From Malaya genurostris (lineage: Eukaryota; Arthropoda; Insecta; Diptera; Culicidae): a stretch of DNA of 64,000 bases. Shown here one piece after another: positions 35,400 through 46,427 of the stretch; position 1 is the stretch's first letter, and every line of letters begins with the position of its first letter. The stretch lies in NCBI RefSeq assembly GCF_030247185.1, contig NC_080571.1, forward strand, positions 344,565,879 through 344,629,878. Direction: 5' to 3'. The position numbers and the translations under genes are program-made. The notes under the pieces were generated by a model that saw only the letters and a program-made list of their open reading frames with translations, did no database searches and was not told where the DNA came from.

Positions 35400-36340
35400 A
35401 TTATTAGTGTGCGTAGGGTGGCTCGACATGGGAAATAGTAAGTTTTGGATCTTTTGCAAATTTTATGGTTTTTGGTTATATAATCAATAACAATAAGAAT
35501 TGAATAATTTGGAACATTTCAGCAAACGTAGAGTGGCTCAATATGAAAAGGGATGTTTTTACTCTTGCAAATTCGATGTTTAATAAACTGGTGAGCCAAT
35601 AGCAAAGAAAATTGAGTAATTTCAGGTATTTTCAACGAGCGTATTTAAATTTGATGTTGTATTGATTGTTGAATCAATAGCAGTTCAACTTGAATAATTT
35701 TAGATATTTTTAGAGAGCGTAGAGTGGCGCAATTTGAAAATTTGGATTTTTTACTAATTCGAGGATTTATTAAATAGTAAAAAATCTTTGGAAATTATCT
35801 GCCACCGTAGGGTCTTTCTATTTGAAAAATTGTAAAATTTTTGACTAATACCAATTCGATGGTTTGTTGATTGTTGGATCAATAGCAGTTCGAATTGAAT
35901 AATTTTAAGCATTTTCGGTGAGTGTAGGATGGCGCAATATGAAAACTTGTAAATATTTTGACTTTTTCTGATAAAATGTTTCATTTAATAGTGAATTAAT
36001 AACAATTACAAATTGCTCATTTTTGACATTTTCAGGGACCATAGAATGGTTCTATCTGTATAATTGTAAAGTTTTTGACTAATGTCAATTCGATTCTCTA
36101 TTGATTGATGAATCAATGGAAGTTCAAATAAGATGATGTTGAACATTTTCAGTGATCGTAGGGTGGTTTAATATAAAAATTTGAAAATATTTTGATTATT
36201 GCTATTTTTATATTCAATTGATGAGCGAATCAGTAGCAGGTAGAATTGGATGATTTTGGACGTTTTTAGCGAGAGAGCGACGTTTGTTAATTTTGGATAT
36301 CCTCAGCGAGCGCTGGATGGCTTAATATTGAAATTGTAAT
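35400..36340 (+). repeat. Left arm of ~115-bp tandem units in the hAT-like element
   Basis: The word cgtaggg/agtgg recurs at about 35412, 35526, 35719, 35806, 35925, 36040, 36158 and 36310, mostly 110-120 bp apart. Each is followed by caatatgaaaat, ttttgact, tcgatg, ttgattg..gaatcaatagcag and acattttcagcg words. Divergence between units is substantial. Confidence 0.85.
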
Positions 36341-36366
36341 TTTTAAACTATTCACAATTCCATGCC

Positions 36367-36600
36367 AGTGGTAAAGCGGAAACCGAACATCAATGCTTTG
36401 TACATATTTTTTAGAAATAATTTCCTAGCAAAAATATGCAAAAGCTGTTCATTCGGTTTATGGTAAAGTTCACTTGCTGTTCGGCGGAGCAATATGTACC
36501 AAATCATTCAGTTGGCAGACCATCGGCGAAGGTCAATTGAGCTCTATTCGATGCGTAGTTTTATTATTTATAGTTCGATGAAATGCCTGCTTACAGCATC
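36367..36600 (+). repeat. Internal copy of the hAT-like left end
   Basis: Starts cagtggtaaagcggaaacc and contains tgttcggcg..gcaatatgt and gcagaccatcggcgaaggtc. This parallels 35063-35290 (cagtggtggtaaattgcg, tgttcggcgaagcaatctgt, cggaccatcggcgagggtc). A right-end-like word ttcaccaccac lies at about 36704-36714. It could be an older nested element or an internal duplication. Confidence 0.75.
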
Positions 36601-36699
36601 AAAACTAAATTCTATTTCAGTAGATGAGCAAAGCAATAGCGCGTTTAAAATTACAGTCAAAATCATAGACTTCGACGATTTGCATGTTTAAATCCGGTG

Positions 36700-37660
36700 G
36701 TTCACCACCACTACTATTTATATCTTAATCAATACAGCATCCGATTTGCAAAACAGTTCATAATTTCTTATATAAAGCTGCCTTACCACCGAACAAAATC
36801 AGCAAAGGTAAAATATTCCCATATTTTTATATTAGGCTACTCAACGTCCACTGAAAATGTCAAAAATTATTCTATTCGAATTTAATTCATTCACCAATCA
36901 ATAAAGCATCGGATCTGCAAATTGAAATATTAACATTTTTCAAAAAGGACCACACAACGCTCGCTGGAAATTGGAAATCCTATTGGAACTGCTATTGATT
37001 CACCAATTAATAGAACATTGAATTTTAAAATTTTCCAAATAGCACCACCCTACGCTCGTCGAAAATGTCCAAAATTATCAAATTTGTATTGCTCTTGATT
37101 CACTAATGGAACATAAAATAAGCAAAGGTCAAAATATATACAAATTTTCATATTGCCCCACCCTACTATTGCTTCATATTGCTCGATAAAAATGTAAAAA
37201 ATTATCCAATTCGAACTGTTATTGTTTCCAGAATCAACAGACCATCGAATTAATCTAAGATTCAATTTTCGTCAATTTTTTAAATTGAACCACCCTACAC
37301 GGTCGCTGAAAATGTCCAAAATTATTAAATTTTGATTGCTTTTGAATCAATATTTAATAAAACATCAAATTAGTAAAAGTCAAAAAATTTACAAATTTTC
37401 ATATTGCTCCACCCCCGCTCGCTGAAAATGTAAAAAAATTATCCCATTCGAACTGCTATTTATTCACCAATCAATAGAGCATCGAAATGAGATTAGTCAC
37501 AAAGTTTTCTATTTTCATATACCGGCACCCTACGCTCGTTGGAAATGCCTAAAATTACAATTTATTCAATATCGAATTTGCAAATGTTAAAACATTTTCA
37601 ATTTATCATATTGAGCCACCCTACGCTCGCTGGAAATGTACAAAATTACCATACTCTGCT
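36700..37660 (-). repeat. Right arm of ~115-bp tandem units, inverted
   Basis: Complement of the left-arm unit: ccaccctacgctcg-type words at about 37045, 37150, 37290, 37412, 37525 and 37617, with two more diverged ones at about 36838 and 36950. Together with the left arm it forms a ~2-kb inverted repeat. Confidence 0.85.
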
Positions 37661-37938
37661 AAGCTACCCAAACACTGAAACGTCCAGCCGCAGCTGACAA
37701 AGTTCGGTTCATCCGAAGCAACAGTCTCTAGTACTCGAATCGGATGTTCATGAACATACTAGTAACGATAGGCTCACAAACTAAAGCATCGGTTCTTTCA
37801 CCATCAGCATCGCTTCTTGGTTCGGCGATGCTTGCTCGAACGATGGTATCGGGAAATTTATACTCGCGATGGTGGTTCGCTTTTTGGTTCGGAACGAACA
37901 CGTTTTGCGTGTTCGGAATCGATGTTTTACCACCACTG

Positions 37939-37946
37939 CATATAAC
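37939..37946. repeat. 8-bp target site duplication, right side of hAT-like element
   Basis: Exact second copy of catataac, directly abutting the right TIR. Confidence 0.9.
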
Positions 37947-38995
37947 ACCATTCATAAGAACCTAATTCGTAGAACGACTGAATTTTACAAGAATGATTAA
38001 AGTGTGTGTCATTCATACCCCGCCCGCAAAACAAACGTGTAAATTTACTTGTCCAAGCACATAAAAATATGTCAGAATGCATTGAAAATTGTGTCTGATC
38101 TACTGTAATAATGAGTCATTTTAGACGCTCGTATGTGTCGGTCTCTTCTAGGTGTGTAATTAAAATGATAACCATTTAGATTTTAAACCAAAACACTGTT
38201 TATTTCATGAATGGTCTCACTCAGTGTTGGTGATGGCCAAAAATTTGACAGAAGCTGCTCGATACTTATCAATATTGTATACAACATTTTCAATCCGGTA
38301 GAAGATGCTGCAAGAACTCGAGTCTCTCGATGCATGAACCGCGAGAGAATTTTGCTACATTTCTTCGCTCCACTTCATACTCTGAGTATTTCACGGCCCT
38401 TAAAAAAATTACAGTCCGATAATGATTGGTGCTGTGTGGAATTTCCCAAGAGAGAATCGCAAGTTGACAATTATCGCAGAAAATCGAGTCGATGAGTCGA
38501 CTTGATGATTCTCATACTAGGTTGCAATATTTCGAAACCTTGTGTGGAACATTCACATACATTTTCAAAGACACAACTTACACAAAGGTTATATGCACAT
38601 AGTTAGAATGAGCGGCAATAGTAAAATGATTCTATCGCAATTATCCACTACCAATACAGAATTGGATCGCAAAACGAGAATAAGCGACCGTTTGATGCTT
38701 CAGAGAGAATCCCCAACAGCAGCGAGCTAACCTTTGATTCTCAGACGGGTCACCGAGAGAAATTCGCTCTCGCACTGGTGTCTATTCTATGTTAAATGAA
38801 CTATGCCAGTTTTTTGTTGCTGCGATGATATCCGTCTCTCTTTGATGGCACTGATTAAATCGTGTGAAGAATTGTTAGTGAGCGTTCTTCGATACGATAA
38901 GGCCATTTTATCAGAGAACAACTGCCTTAGACTTAGTTTACATATTTTCATGGAAGGCGTTAGAAAGTGTCTCTTTTCTTCTATTTACTTAGGTG
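37947..38995. other. Unassigned DNA
   Basis: No supported gene. The frame at 38211-38495 and its neighbours contain repeat-like text (gagagaat, ctcgatgc words) but no domain. Confidence 0.4.
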
Positions 38996-38998
38996 TCG

Positions 38999-39513
38999 AG
39001 ATTTCCTTGTTCAAAAAGTTCCCGGAATCACTACCGTGTGACGCTCTCAGTCACCAGATTAGATTTTTTTTCAGGTTGCCACATCTGTCACTGATTTTCT
39101 ATCAAATTTTCAGCGTGATGCCTGTACATTTGTAAAAGTTACACTGTATTGAGTACATCTGCGATTGTGCGTGTTCTCGATTTTGAACAGTTTTCAAAAT
39201 GAAAATCAATTTGCAGCAACGAGTTTGCATTGAATTACTCTGAAGAAAACAGTCGTTTATCTTTGGCACCACGATAACGCACCGTCACAGAATGCCATCC
39301 TTATCCGTGAACATTTGGCTAAAAACGAAACGAATGCCATTCAGCAACCACCGAATTCACTTGGTTTGGCTCCCTGCGACTTTTTTCGACTATTCGATCG
39401 ACTCAAGAAACCGCTCCGTGGAACACGTTTCAGCCTATATCGACTCTGATGAATAATCTTGTATTTTTAATTTACTGAATAAATTTCGGAAACTTTTTGA
39501 TCAACGTAGTATA
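38999..39513 (+). mobile_element. Mariner deletion derivative with imperfect TIRs
   Basis: gttcaaaaagttcccggaa (about 39009-39027) on the left and its near complement at about 39485-39504 on the right mark the ends. Between them, 39250-39443 reads as the catalytic C-terminal part of a mariner transposase: HHDNAPSQNAILIREHLAKN with one Asp, and LAPCDFFRLFDRLKKPLRG with the last Asp. Thirty-four residues separate them, the DD34D spacing. The N-terminal half is absent, so it is a ~0.5-kb non-autonomous relic. Its sequence differs clearly from the mariners at 10758 and 28268. Confidence 0.75.
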
Positions 39514-40240
39514 TTATTGAGATTGCGCGAGAAGATAGCACTGGGTGAATGTGAGAAGAAGAGAATGCGTTAGTTTGGAGTACATGTTTGTAATGAACAT
39601 CATCACTCGAGGTCGAAGTCGTTCTGGATGGAGGGACTAGCTGGTAAGAGGAAGGGAACGAATTGTTGTCCGAATTGTTGTATGACTTAATATGTTTGAA
39701 ACCGGAGCCTTCCGTGTTATTGTAATCAATTGCTTTCTTGTTGCGTTGAACTTGTATAAAAAAGAACATGAGTCGGTGATTTTGAATTTACGCATTTAAT
39801 GGACTACACGGTTTTCTTATTTCATCTCAGAAATGCAAGAAACGTCGAGATCTAGTGTAAACCTGATTTTTTTTAAATCAACTCCTGACACTTAAAAATT
39901 TTCGATTTTTTTCAAAAAAAAAAATTCTTTTTATACTACACCAGACTTTTGATGCATTTCTACGACATTTGGCATCAACAAAATTTTGTTTTCAATGGGT
40001 GTAGCCGGGTTTGCATATAAAAACTTCCCCCAAACAGAAAAAATTGATATACGCTGTTTGAAAGGATTGATTATTTGGTTCTTCTGGTTTTCATTTTATT
40101 TAAATGATATGCGAAATGAAGAATGATCTCAAGTATACTAAATTGTCGTCTCTGTTAGGGTAATCCATGAGAATGGCTTGGAGAACAGAGAAAATTAAAC
40201 GTTACTCGTAACTGATGTTTCAACCTTTATTATTATTATT
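39514..40240. other. Unassigned DNA
   Basis: No supported gene. The sequence is unremarkable AT-rich spacer leading into the tandem cluster. Confidence 0.45.
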
Positions 40241-40398
40241 TTTGCCTTTCTCTATAGAAAGGTATTAGAATTGCTGGAAAAACCGACTTTCGAACGGAGC
40301 CTCGGAGACCCATAGTGTTATATACCATTCGACTCAGTTCGACGAGATCGGAAAATGTCTGTGTGTATGTGTGTGTGTGTGCACTTTTAGAAGATATT

Positions 40399-40735
40399 TG
40401 AACGCGCTCAATTTTCTCAGAGATGGCTGAACCGATTTTAACAAACTTGGGCTCGTTTGAAAGCTACTGTCGGACCATTGATCAAGTTCGAAGATCAAAT
40501 GGCTGTGACTTTTGGTTCCGGAGATATGATTGTATAAGTGACGTAACCGACAAAAAGCGTTGTATTTGAACGCGCTCAATTTTCTCAGAGATGGCTGATC
40601 CAATTTTAACAAACTTGGGCTCGTTTGAAAGCTACTGTCGGGCCGTTGATCAAGTTCGAAGATCAAATGGTTGTGACTTTTGGTTCCAGATATATGATGG
40701 TATAAGTGACGTAACCGACAAAACACGTTGATTTT
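40399..40735 (+). repeat. 168-bp sub-repeats, unit 1 (2 copies)
   Basis: Copies start tgaacgcgctcaattt at 40399 and 40567, exactly 168 bp apart. Each ends with gtataagtgacgtaaccgac. Minus-strand frames across them are an effect of 168 being 56 codons. Confidence 0.93.
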
Positions 40736-40906
40736 TACCGCTCTTGTATATATAAGGGTGCCAAAATTTTGGGAACACCTCTATTTTCGTTAAACTCTAG
40801 TGCTCAAAAGTTTAAGCACCTCGAAAACAGCCTTCATGCTAAATTTGAGCTAAATCGGACATGCGTAAGGGGTGCTGCCCGGTGGTAAAGGTTTGACAAT
40901 TTTCGA

Positions 40907-41236
40907 TCTTGAAAAAGCACCATAGGGGGGAGTACATGAAATTTCCAAAATCGAAAATTTTTTTTGATGCCAAAACTCTTAAAACTGCATAAAACATCAA
41001 AATTTAGTGCCATCTCAAAAAAAATTTTTTTTTGAAAAATTCAACTTTCTGGGACTTAGAAAAATTTTGATTTTTTTTCTAAGTCCCGAAAAGTCGTTTT
41101 TTTCAAAAAAAAATTTTCGAGATGACACGAAATCTCGACGTTTCATGCAATTCTAAGCCTTTTGGCATCAAAATTTTTTTTCGATTTCGAAAATTTCATG
41201 TACTCCCCCCCTCCTCCTATGGTGATTTTTTCAAGA
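40907..41236. repeat. ~330-bp palindrome, unit 1
   Basis: Arms beginning tcttgaaaaagcaccat and ending atggtgattttttcaaga fold back around a centre near 41070 (gggacttagaaaaattttga). The arms are imperfect and rich in A and T runs. Confidence 0.85.
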
Positions 41237-41465
41237 TATATGAAAATTCCACTAAGTGGACTAAGAAGGGTTTTGCCTTTCTCTATAGAAAGGTATTAGA
41301 ATTGCTGGAAAAACCGACTTTCGAACGGAGCCTCGGAGACCCATAGTGTTATATACCATTCGACTCAGTTCGACGAGATCGGAAAATGTCTGTGTGTGTG
41401 TGTGTGTGTGTATGTGTGTGTGTGTGTATGTGTGTGTGTATGTGTGTGCACTTTTCGAAGATATT

Positions 41466-42305
41466 TGAACGCGCTCAATTTTCTCAGAGATGGCTCAACC
41501 GATTTTAACAAACTTGGGCTCGTTTGAAAGCTACTATCGGGGCATTGATCAAGTTCGAAGATAAAATGGCTGTGACTTTTGGTTCCGGAGATATGATTGT
41601 ATAAGTGACGTAACCGACAAAAAGCGTTGTATTTGAACGCGCTCAATTTTCTCAGAGATGGCTGAACCGATTTAAACAAACTTGGACTCGTTTGAAAGCT
41701 ACTGGCGGGCCATTGATCAAGTTCGAAGATCAAATGGCTGTGACTTTTGGTTCCGGAGATATGATTGTATAAGTGACGTAACCGACAAAAAGCGTTGTAT
41801 TTGAACGCGCTCAATTTTCTCAGAGATGGCTGATCCGATTTTAACAAACTTGGACTCGTTTGAAAGCTACTGGCGGGCCATTGATCAAGTTCAAAGATCA
41901 AATGGCTGTGACTTTTGGTTCCGGAGATATGATTGTATAAGTGACGTAACCGACAAAAATCGTGCTATTTGAACGCGCTCAATTTTCTCAGAGATGGCTG
42001 AACCGATTTTAACAAACTTGGGCTCGTTTGAAAGCTACTGTCGGGCCGTTGATCAAGTTCGAAGATCAAATGGCTGTGAGTTTTGGTTCCGGAGATATGA
42101 TTGTATAAGTGACGTAACCGACAAAAAGCGTTGTATTTGAACGCGCTCAATTTTCTCAGAGATGGCTGATCCGATTTTAACAAACTTGGGCTCGTTTGAA
42201 AGCTACTGTCGGGCCGTTGATCAAGTTCGAAGTTCAAACGGTTGTGACTTTTTTTTCCAGATATATGATGGTATAAGTGACGTAACCGACAAAACACGTT
42301 GATTT
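41466..42305 (+). repeat. 168-bp sub-repeats, unit 2 (5 copies)
   Basis: Copies start at 41466, 41634, 41802, 41970 and 42138, all exactly 168 bp apart. Types differ by small sets of substitutions (for example actggcgggccattg versus actgtcgggccgttg), giving a higher-order order of variants. Confidence 0.93.
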
Positions 42306-42477
42306 TTACCGCTCTTATATATATAAGGGTGCCAAAATTTTGGGATCAACTCTATTTTCGTAAAGTTCTAGTGCTCAAAAGTTTAAGCACCTCGAAAAAA
42401 GCCTTCATGCAAAATTTGACCTAAATCGGACATGCTTAAGGGGTGCTGCCCGGTGGTAAAGTTTTGACAATTATCGA

Positions 42478-42791
42478 TCTTGAAAAAGCACCATAGGGGG
42501 GAGTACATGAAATTTCCAAAATCGAAAATTTTTTTTGATGCCAAAACTCTTAAAACTGCATAAAACATCGAAATTTAGTGTCATCTCAAAAAAAAATTTT
42601 TTTGAAAAAATCAACTTTCTGGGACTTTCATATTTTTTCTAAGTCCCAAAAAGTCGATTTTTTCAAAAAAATTTTTTTTCGAGATGACACTAAATCTCGA
42701 CGTTTCATGCAATTCTAAGCCTTTTGGCATCAAAAATTTTTTTTCGATTTCGAAAATTTCATGTACTCCCCCCTATGGTGATTTTTCAAGA
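42478..42791. repeat. ~314-bp palindrome, unit 2
   Basis: Same palindrome as in unit 1, centre near 42635. Nearly identical to the unit 3 copy. Confidence 0.87.
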
Positions 42792-42944
42792 TATATGAAA
42801 ATTTCACTAAGTGGACTAAGAAGGCTTTTTGCCTTTCTCTATAGAAAGGTATTAGAATTGCTGGAAAAACCGACTTTCGAACGGAGCCTCGGAGACCCAT
42901 AGTGTTATATACCATTCGACTCAGCTCGACGAGATCGGAAAATG

Positions 42945-42949
42945 TCTGT

Positions 42950-43018
<69 letters not shown>

Positions 43019-43061
43019 TGTGTATGTGTGTGTGTGTGTGTGTATGTGTGTGTATGTGTGT
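42945..43061 (+). repeat. (TG)n microsatellite
   Basis: About 115 bp of nearly pure TG with TATG interruptions; the longest of the five TG tracts in the cluster. Confidence 0.95.
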
Positions 43062-43079
43062 GCACTTTTCGAAGATATT

Positions 43080-43750
43080 TGAACGCGCTCAATTTTCTCA
43101 GAGATGGCTCAACCGATTTTAACAAACTTGGGCTCGTTTGAAAGCTACTATCGGGGCATTGATCAAGTTCGAAGATAAAATGGCTGTGACTTTTGGTTCC
43201 GGAGATATGATTGTATAAGTGACGTAACCGACAAAAAGCGTTGTATTTGAACGCGCTCAATTTTCTCAGAGATGGCTGAACCGATTTGAACAAACTTGGA
43301 CTCGTTTGAAAGCTACTGGCGGGCCATTGATCAAGTTCGAAGATCAAATGGCTGTGACTTTTGGTTCCGGAGATATGATTGTATAAGTGACGTAACCGAC
43401 AAAAAGCGTTGTATTTGAACGCACTCAATTTTCTCAGAGATGGCTGAACCGATTTGAACAAACTTGGACTCGTTTGAAAGCTACTGGCGGGCCATTGATC
43501 AAGTTCGAAGATCAAATGGCTGTGACTTTTGGTTCCGGAGATATGATTGTATAAGTGACGTAACCGACAAAAAGCGTTGTATTTGAACGCGCTCAATTTT
43601 CTCAGAGATGGCTGATCCGATTTTGACAAACTTGGGCTCGTTTAAAAGCTACTGTCGGGCCGTTGATCAAGTTCGAAGATCAAATGGTTGTGACTTTTGG
43701 TTCCAGATATATGATGGTATAAGTGACGTAACCGACAAAACACGTTGATT
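43080..43750 (+). repeat. 168-bp sub-repeats, unit 3 (4 copies)
   Basis: Copies start at 43080, 43248, 43416 and 43584. Reading on the minus strand gives a 299-aa open frame with a 56-residue period; I regard it as spurious. Confidence 0.93.
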
Positions 43751-43923
43751 TTTACCGCTCTTGTATATATAAGGGTGCCAAAATTTTGGGATCAACTCTA
43801 TTTTCGTAAAGTTCTAGTGCTCAAAAGTTTAAGCACCTCGAAAAAAGTCTTCATGCAAAATTTGACCTAAATCGGACATGCTTAAGGGGTGCTGCCCGGT
43901 GGTAAAGTTTTGACAATTATCGA

Positions 43924-44237
43924 TCTTGAAAAAGCACCATAGGGGGGAGTACATGAAATTTCCAAAATCGAAAATTTTTTTTGATGCCAAAACTCTTAAA
44001 ACTGCATAAAACATCGAAATTTAGTGTCATCTCAAAAAAAAATTTTTTTGAAAAAATCAACTTTCTGGGACTTTCATATTTTTTCTAAGTCCCAAAAAGT
44101 CGATTTTTTCAAAAAAATTTTTTTTCGAGATGACACTAAATCTCGACGTTTCATGCAATTCTAAGCCTTTTGGCATCAAAAATTTTTTTTCGATTTCGAA
44201 AATTTCATGTACTCCCCCCTATGGTGATTTTTCAAGA
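43924..44237. repeat. ~314-bp palindrome, unit 3
   Basis: Arms about 150 bp around a centre near 44080 (ctttcatattttttctaag), flanked by accataggggggagtacatg and its inverse. It could form a long hairpin in RNA of either strand. Confidence 0.88.
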
Positions 44238-44433
44238 TATATGAAAATTTCACTAAGTGGACTAAGAAGGCTTTTTGCCTTTCTCTATAGAAAGGTATTA
44301 GAATTGCTGGAAAAACCGACTTTCGAACGGAGCCTCGGAGACCCATAGTGTTATATACCATTCGACTCAGCTCGACGAGATCGGAAAATGTCTGTGTGTG
44401 TGTGTGTATGTGTGTGCACTTTTCGAAGATATT

Positions 44434-45105
44434 TGAACGCGCTCAATTTTCTCAGAGATGGCTCAACCGATTTTAACAAACTTGGGCTCGTTTGAAAGCT
44501 ACTATCGGGGCATTGATCAAGTTCGAAGATAAAATGGCTGTGACTTTTGGTTCCGGAGATATGATTGTATAAGTGACGTAACCGACAAAAAGCGTAGTGT
44601 TTGAACGCGCTCAATTTTCTCAGAGATGGCTGAACCGATTTTAACAAACTTGGACTCGTTTGAAAGCTACTGGCGGGCCATTGATCAAGTTCGAAGATCA
44701 AATGGCTGTGACTTTTGGTTCCGGAGATATGATTGTATAAGTGACGTAACCGACAAAAAGCGTTGTATTTGAACGCGCTCAATTTTCTCAGAGATGGCTG
44801 AACCGATTTTAACAAACTTGGGCTCGTTTGAAAGCTACTATCGGGGCATTGATCAAGTTCGAAGATAAAATGGCTGTGACTTTTGGTTCCGGAGATATGA
44901 TTGTATAAGTGACGTAACCGACAAAAAGCGTTGTATTTGAACGCGCTCAATTTTCTCAGAGATGGCTGATCCGATTTTAACAAACTTGGGCTCGTTTGAA
45001 AGCTACTGTCGGGCCGTTGATCAAGTTCGAAGATCAAATGGTTGTGACTTTTTTTTCAAGATATATGATGGTATAAGTGACGTAACCGACAAAACACGTT
45101 GATTT
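44434..45105 (+). repeat. 168-bp sub-repeats, unit 4 (4 copies)
   Basis: Copies start at 44434, 44602, 44770 and 44938 at exact 168-bp spacing. Confidence 0.93.
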
Positions 45106-45277
45106 TTACCGCTCTTGTATATATAAGGGTGCCAAAATTTTGGGATCAACTCTATTTTCGTAAAGTTCTAGTGCTGAAAAGTTTAAGCACCTCGAAAAAA
45201 GCCTTCATGCAAAATTTGACCTAAATTGGACATGCTTAAGGGGTGCTGCCCGGTGGTAAAGGTTTGACAATTTTCGA

Positions 45278-45600
45278 TCATGAAAAAGCACCATAGGGGG
45301 GAGTACATGAAATTTCCAAAATCGAAAATTTTTTTTGATGCCAAAACTCTTAAAACTGCATAAAACATCGAAATTTAGTGTCACCTCAAAAAAAATTTTT
45401 TGAAAAAATCAACTTTCTGGGACTTAGAAAAATTTTCATATTTTTTCTAAGTCCCAAAAAGTCCATTTTTTCAAAAAAATTTTTTTTCGAGATGACACTA
45501 AATCTCGACGTTTCATGCAATTCTAAGCCTTTTGGCATCAAAAATTTTTTTTCGATTTCGAAAATTTCATGTACTCCCCCTTATGGTGATTTTTAAAGAT
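45278..45600. repeat. ~323-bp palindrome, unit 4
   Basis: Same palindrome as the other units with a slightly longer centre near 45435. The right arm carries a few private substitutions (tcccccttatgg). Confidence 0.85.
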
Positions 45601-45949
45601 ATATGAAAATTCCACTAAGTGGACTAAGAAGGGTTTTGCCTTTCTCTATAGAAAGGTATTAGAATTGCTGGAAAAACCGACTTTCGAACGGAGCCTCGGA
45701 GACCCATAGTGTTATATACCATTCGACTCAGTTCGTCGAGATCGGAAAATGTCTGTGTGTGTGTGTATGTGTGTGTGTATGTGTGTGCACTTTTCGAAGA
45801 TATTTGAACGCGCTCAATTTTCTCAGAGATGGCTGAACCGATTTTAACAAACTTGGGCTCGTTTGAAAGCTACTGCCGGGCGCTTGATCAAGTTCGAAGA
45901 TCAAATGGTTGTGACTTTTCGTTCCAGATATAGATTAGCATTGCTGTTC

Positions 45950-46427
45950 TCATACAAATAGGCAACGCAAATGTCATGCACTAGTTTGGAAAAATGATGC
46001 TGACTGTGTGACATAAACACTGAAGCATGCTTTTGTGAACTACTCGAATCAATCTGAATCAATTGGTGTCTAAATTTATTTTATAACATATGAAACATAT
46101 TTTCATGCGACTGTTATGAAAGAAGAGAAAGGCATTATCACACCACTAGGTGGATTAAGAAGGGTTTTTTTTTAGATTAGCATCACTATTCTCATACAAA
46201 TGGGCAACGCAAACGTCAAGCACTAGTTTGGAAAAATGATGCTGACTGTGTGACATAAACACTGAAGCATGCTTTTGTGAACTACTCGAATCAATCTGAA
46301 TCAATTGGTGACAAAATTAGTATCCAAAATTATTTAGTAAAAGTATGAAACATATTTTCATGAGACTGTTATGAAAGAAGAGAAAGGCATTATCACACCA
46401 CTAGGTGGATTAAGAAGGGTTTTTTAA
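45950..46427 (+). repeat. Two tandem ~220-bp repeats at cluster end
   Basis: tagattagca..tctcatacaaat starts both copies (about 45950 and 46172). Both run through aaaatgatgctgactgtgtg and end gagaaaggcattatcacacc plus cactaggtggattaagaagg. They form the 3' end of the repeat family. Confidence 0.9.

Larger units (their letters stand above)
35063..37938. mobile_element. Non-autonomous hAT-like foldback element (2.88 kb)
   Basis: Termini are CAGTGGTGGTAAA on the left (35063-35075) and its exact complement on the right (37926-37938), flanked by the perfect 8-bp duplication catataac. CAG-N-G-starting TIRs with 8-bp duplications define hAT elements (established knowledge). No transposase is present. 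The interior has a left arm of about 9 tandem ~115-bp units (35400-36340), a second copy of the left end at 36367-36600, and a right arm of about 8 units in inverted orientation (36700-37660). The whole can fold into a large stem. Units carry the word cgtagggtggctcaatat in the left arm and its complement in the right. Confidence 0.9.

Noticed and set aside
42730..43629. 299-aa minus-strand frame, and similar 110-228-aa frames at 40334-45037, as a repeat protein gene
   Set aside because: They follow from the 168-bp period (56 codons) and run through the AC microsatellite. No start context or domain.
40399..45105. CRISPR-like array
   Set aside because: Repeats are directly adjacent 168-bp units without unique spacers, in a eukaryotic context.
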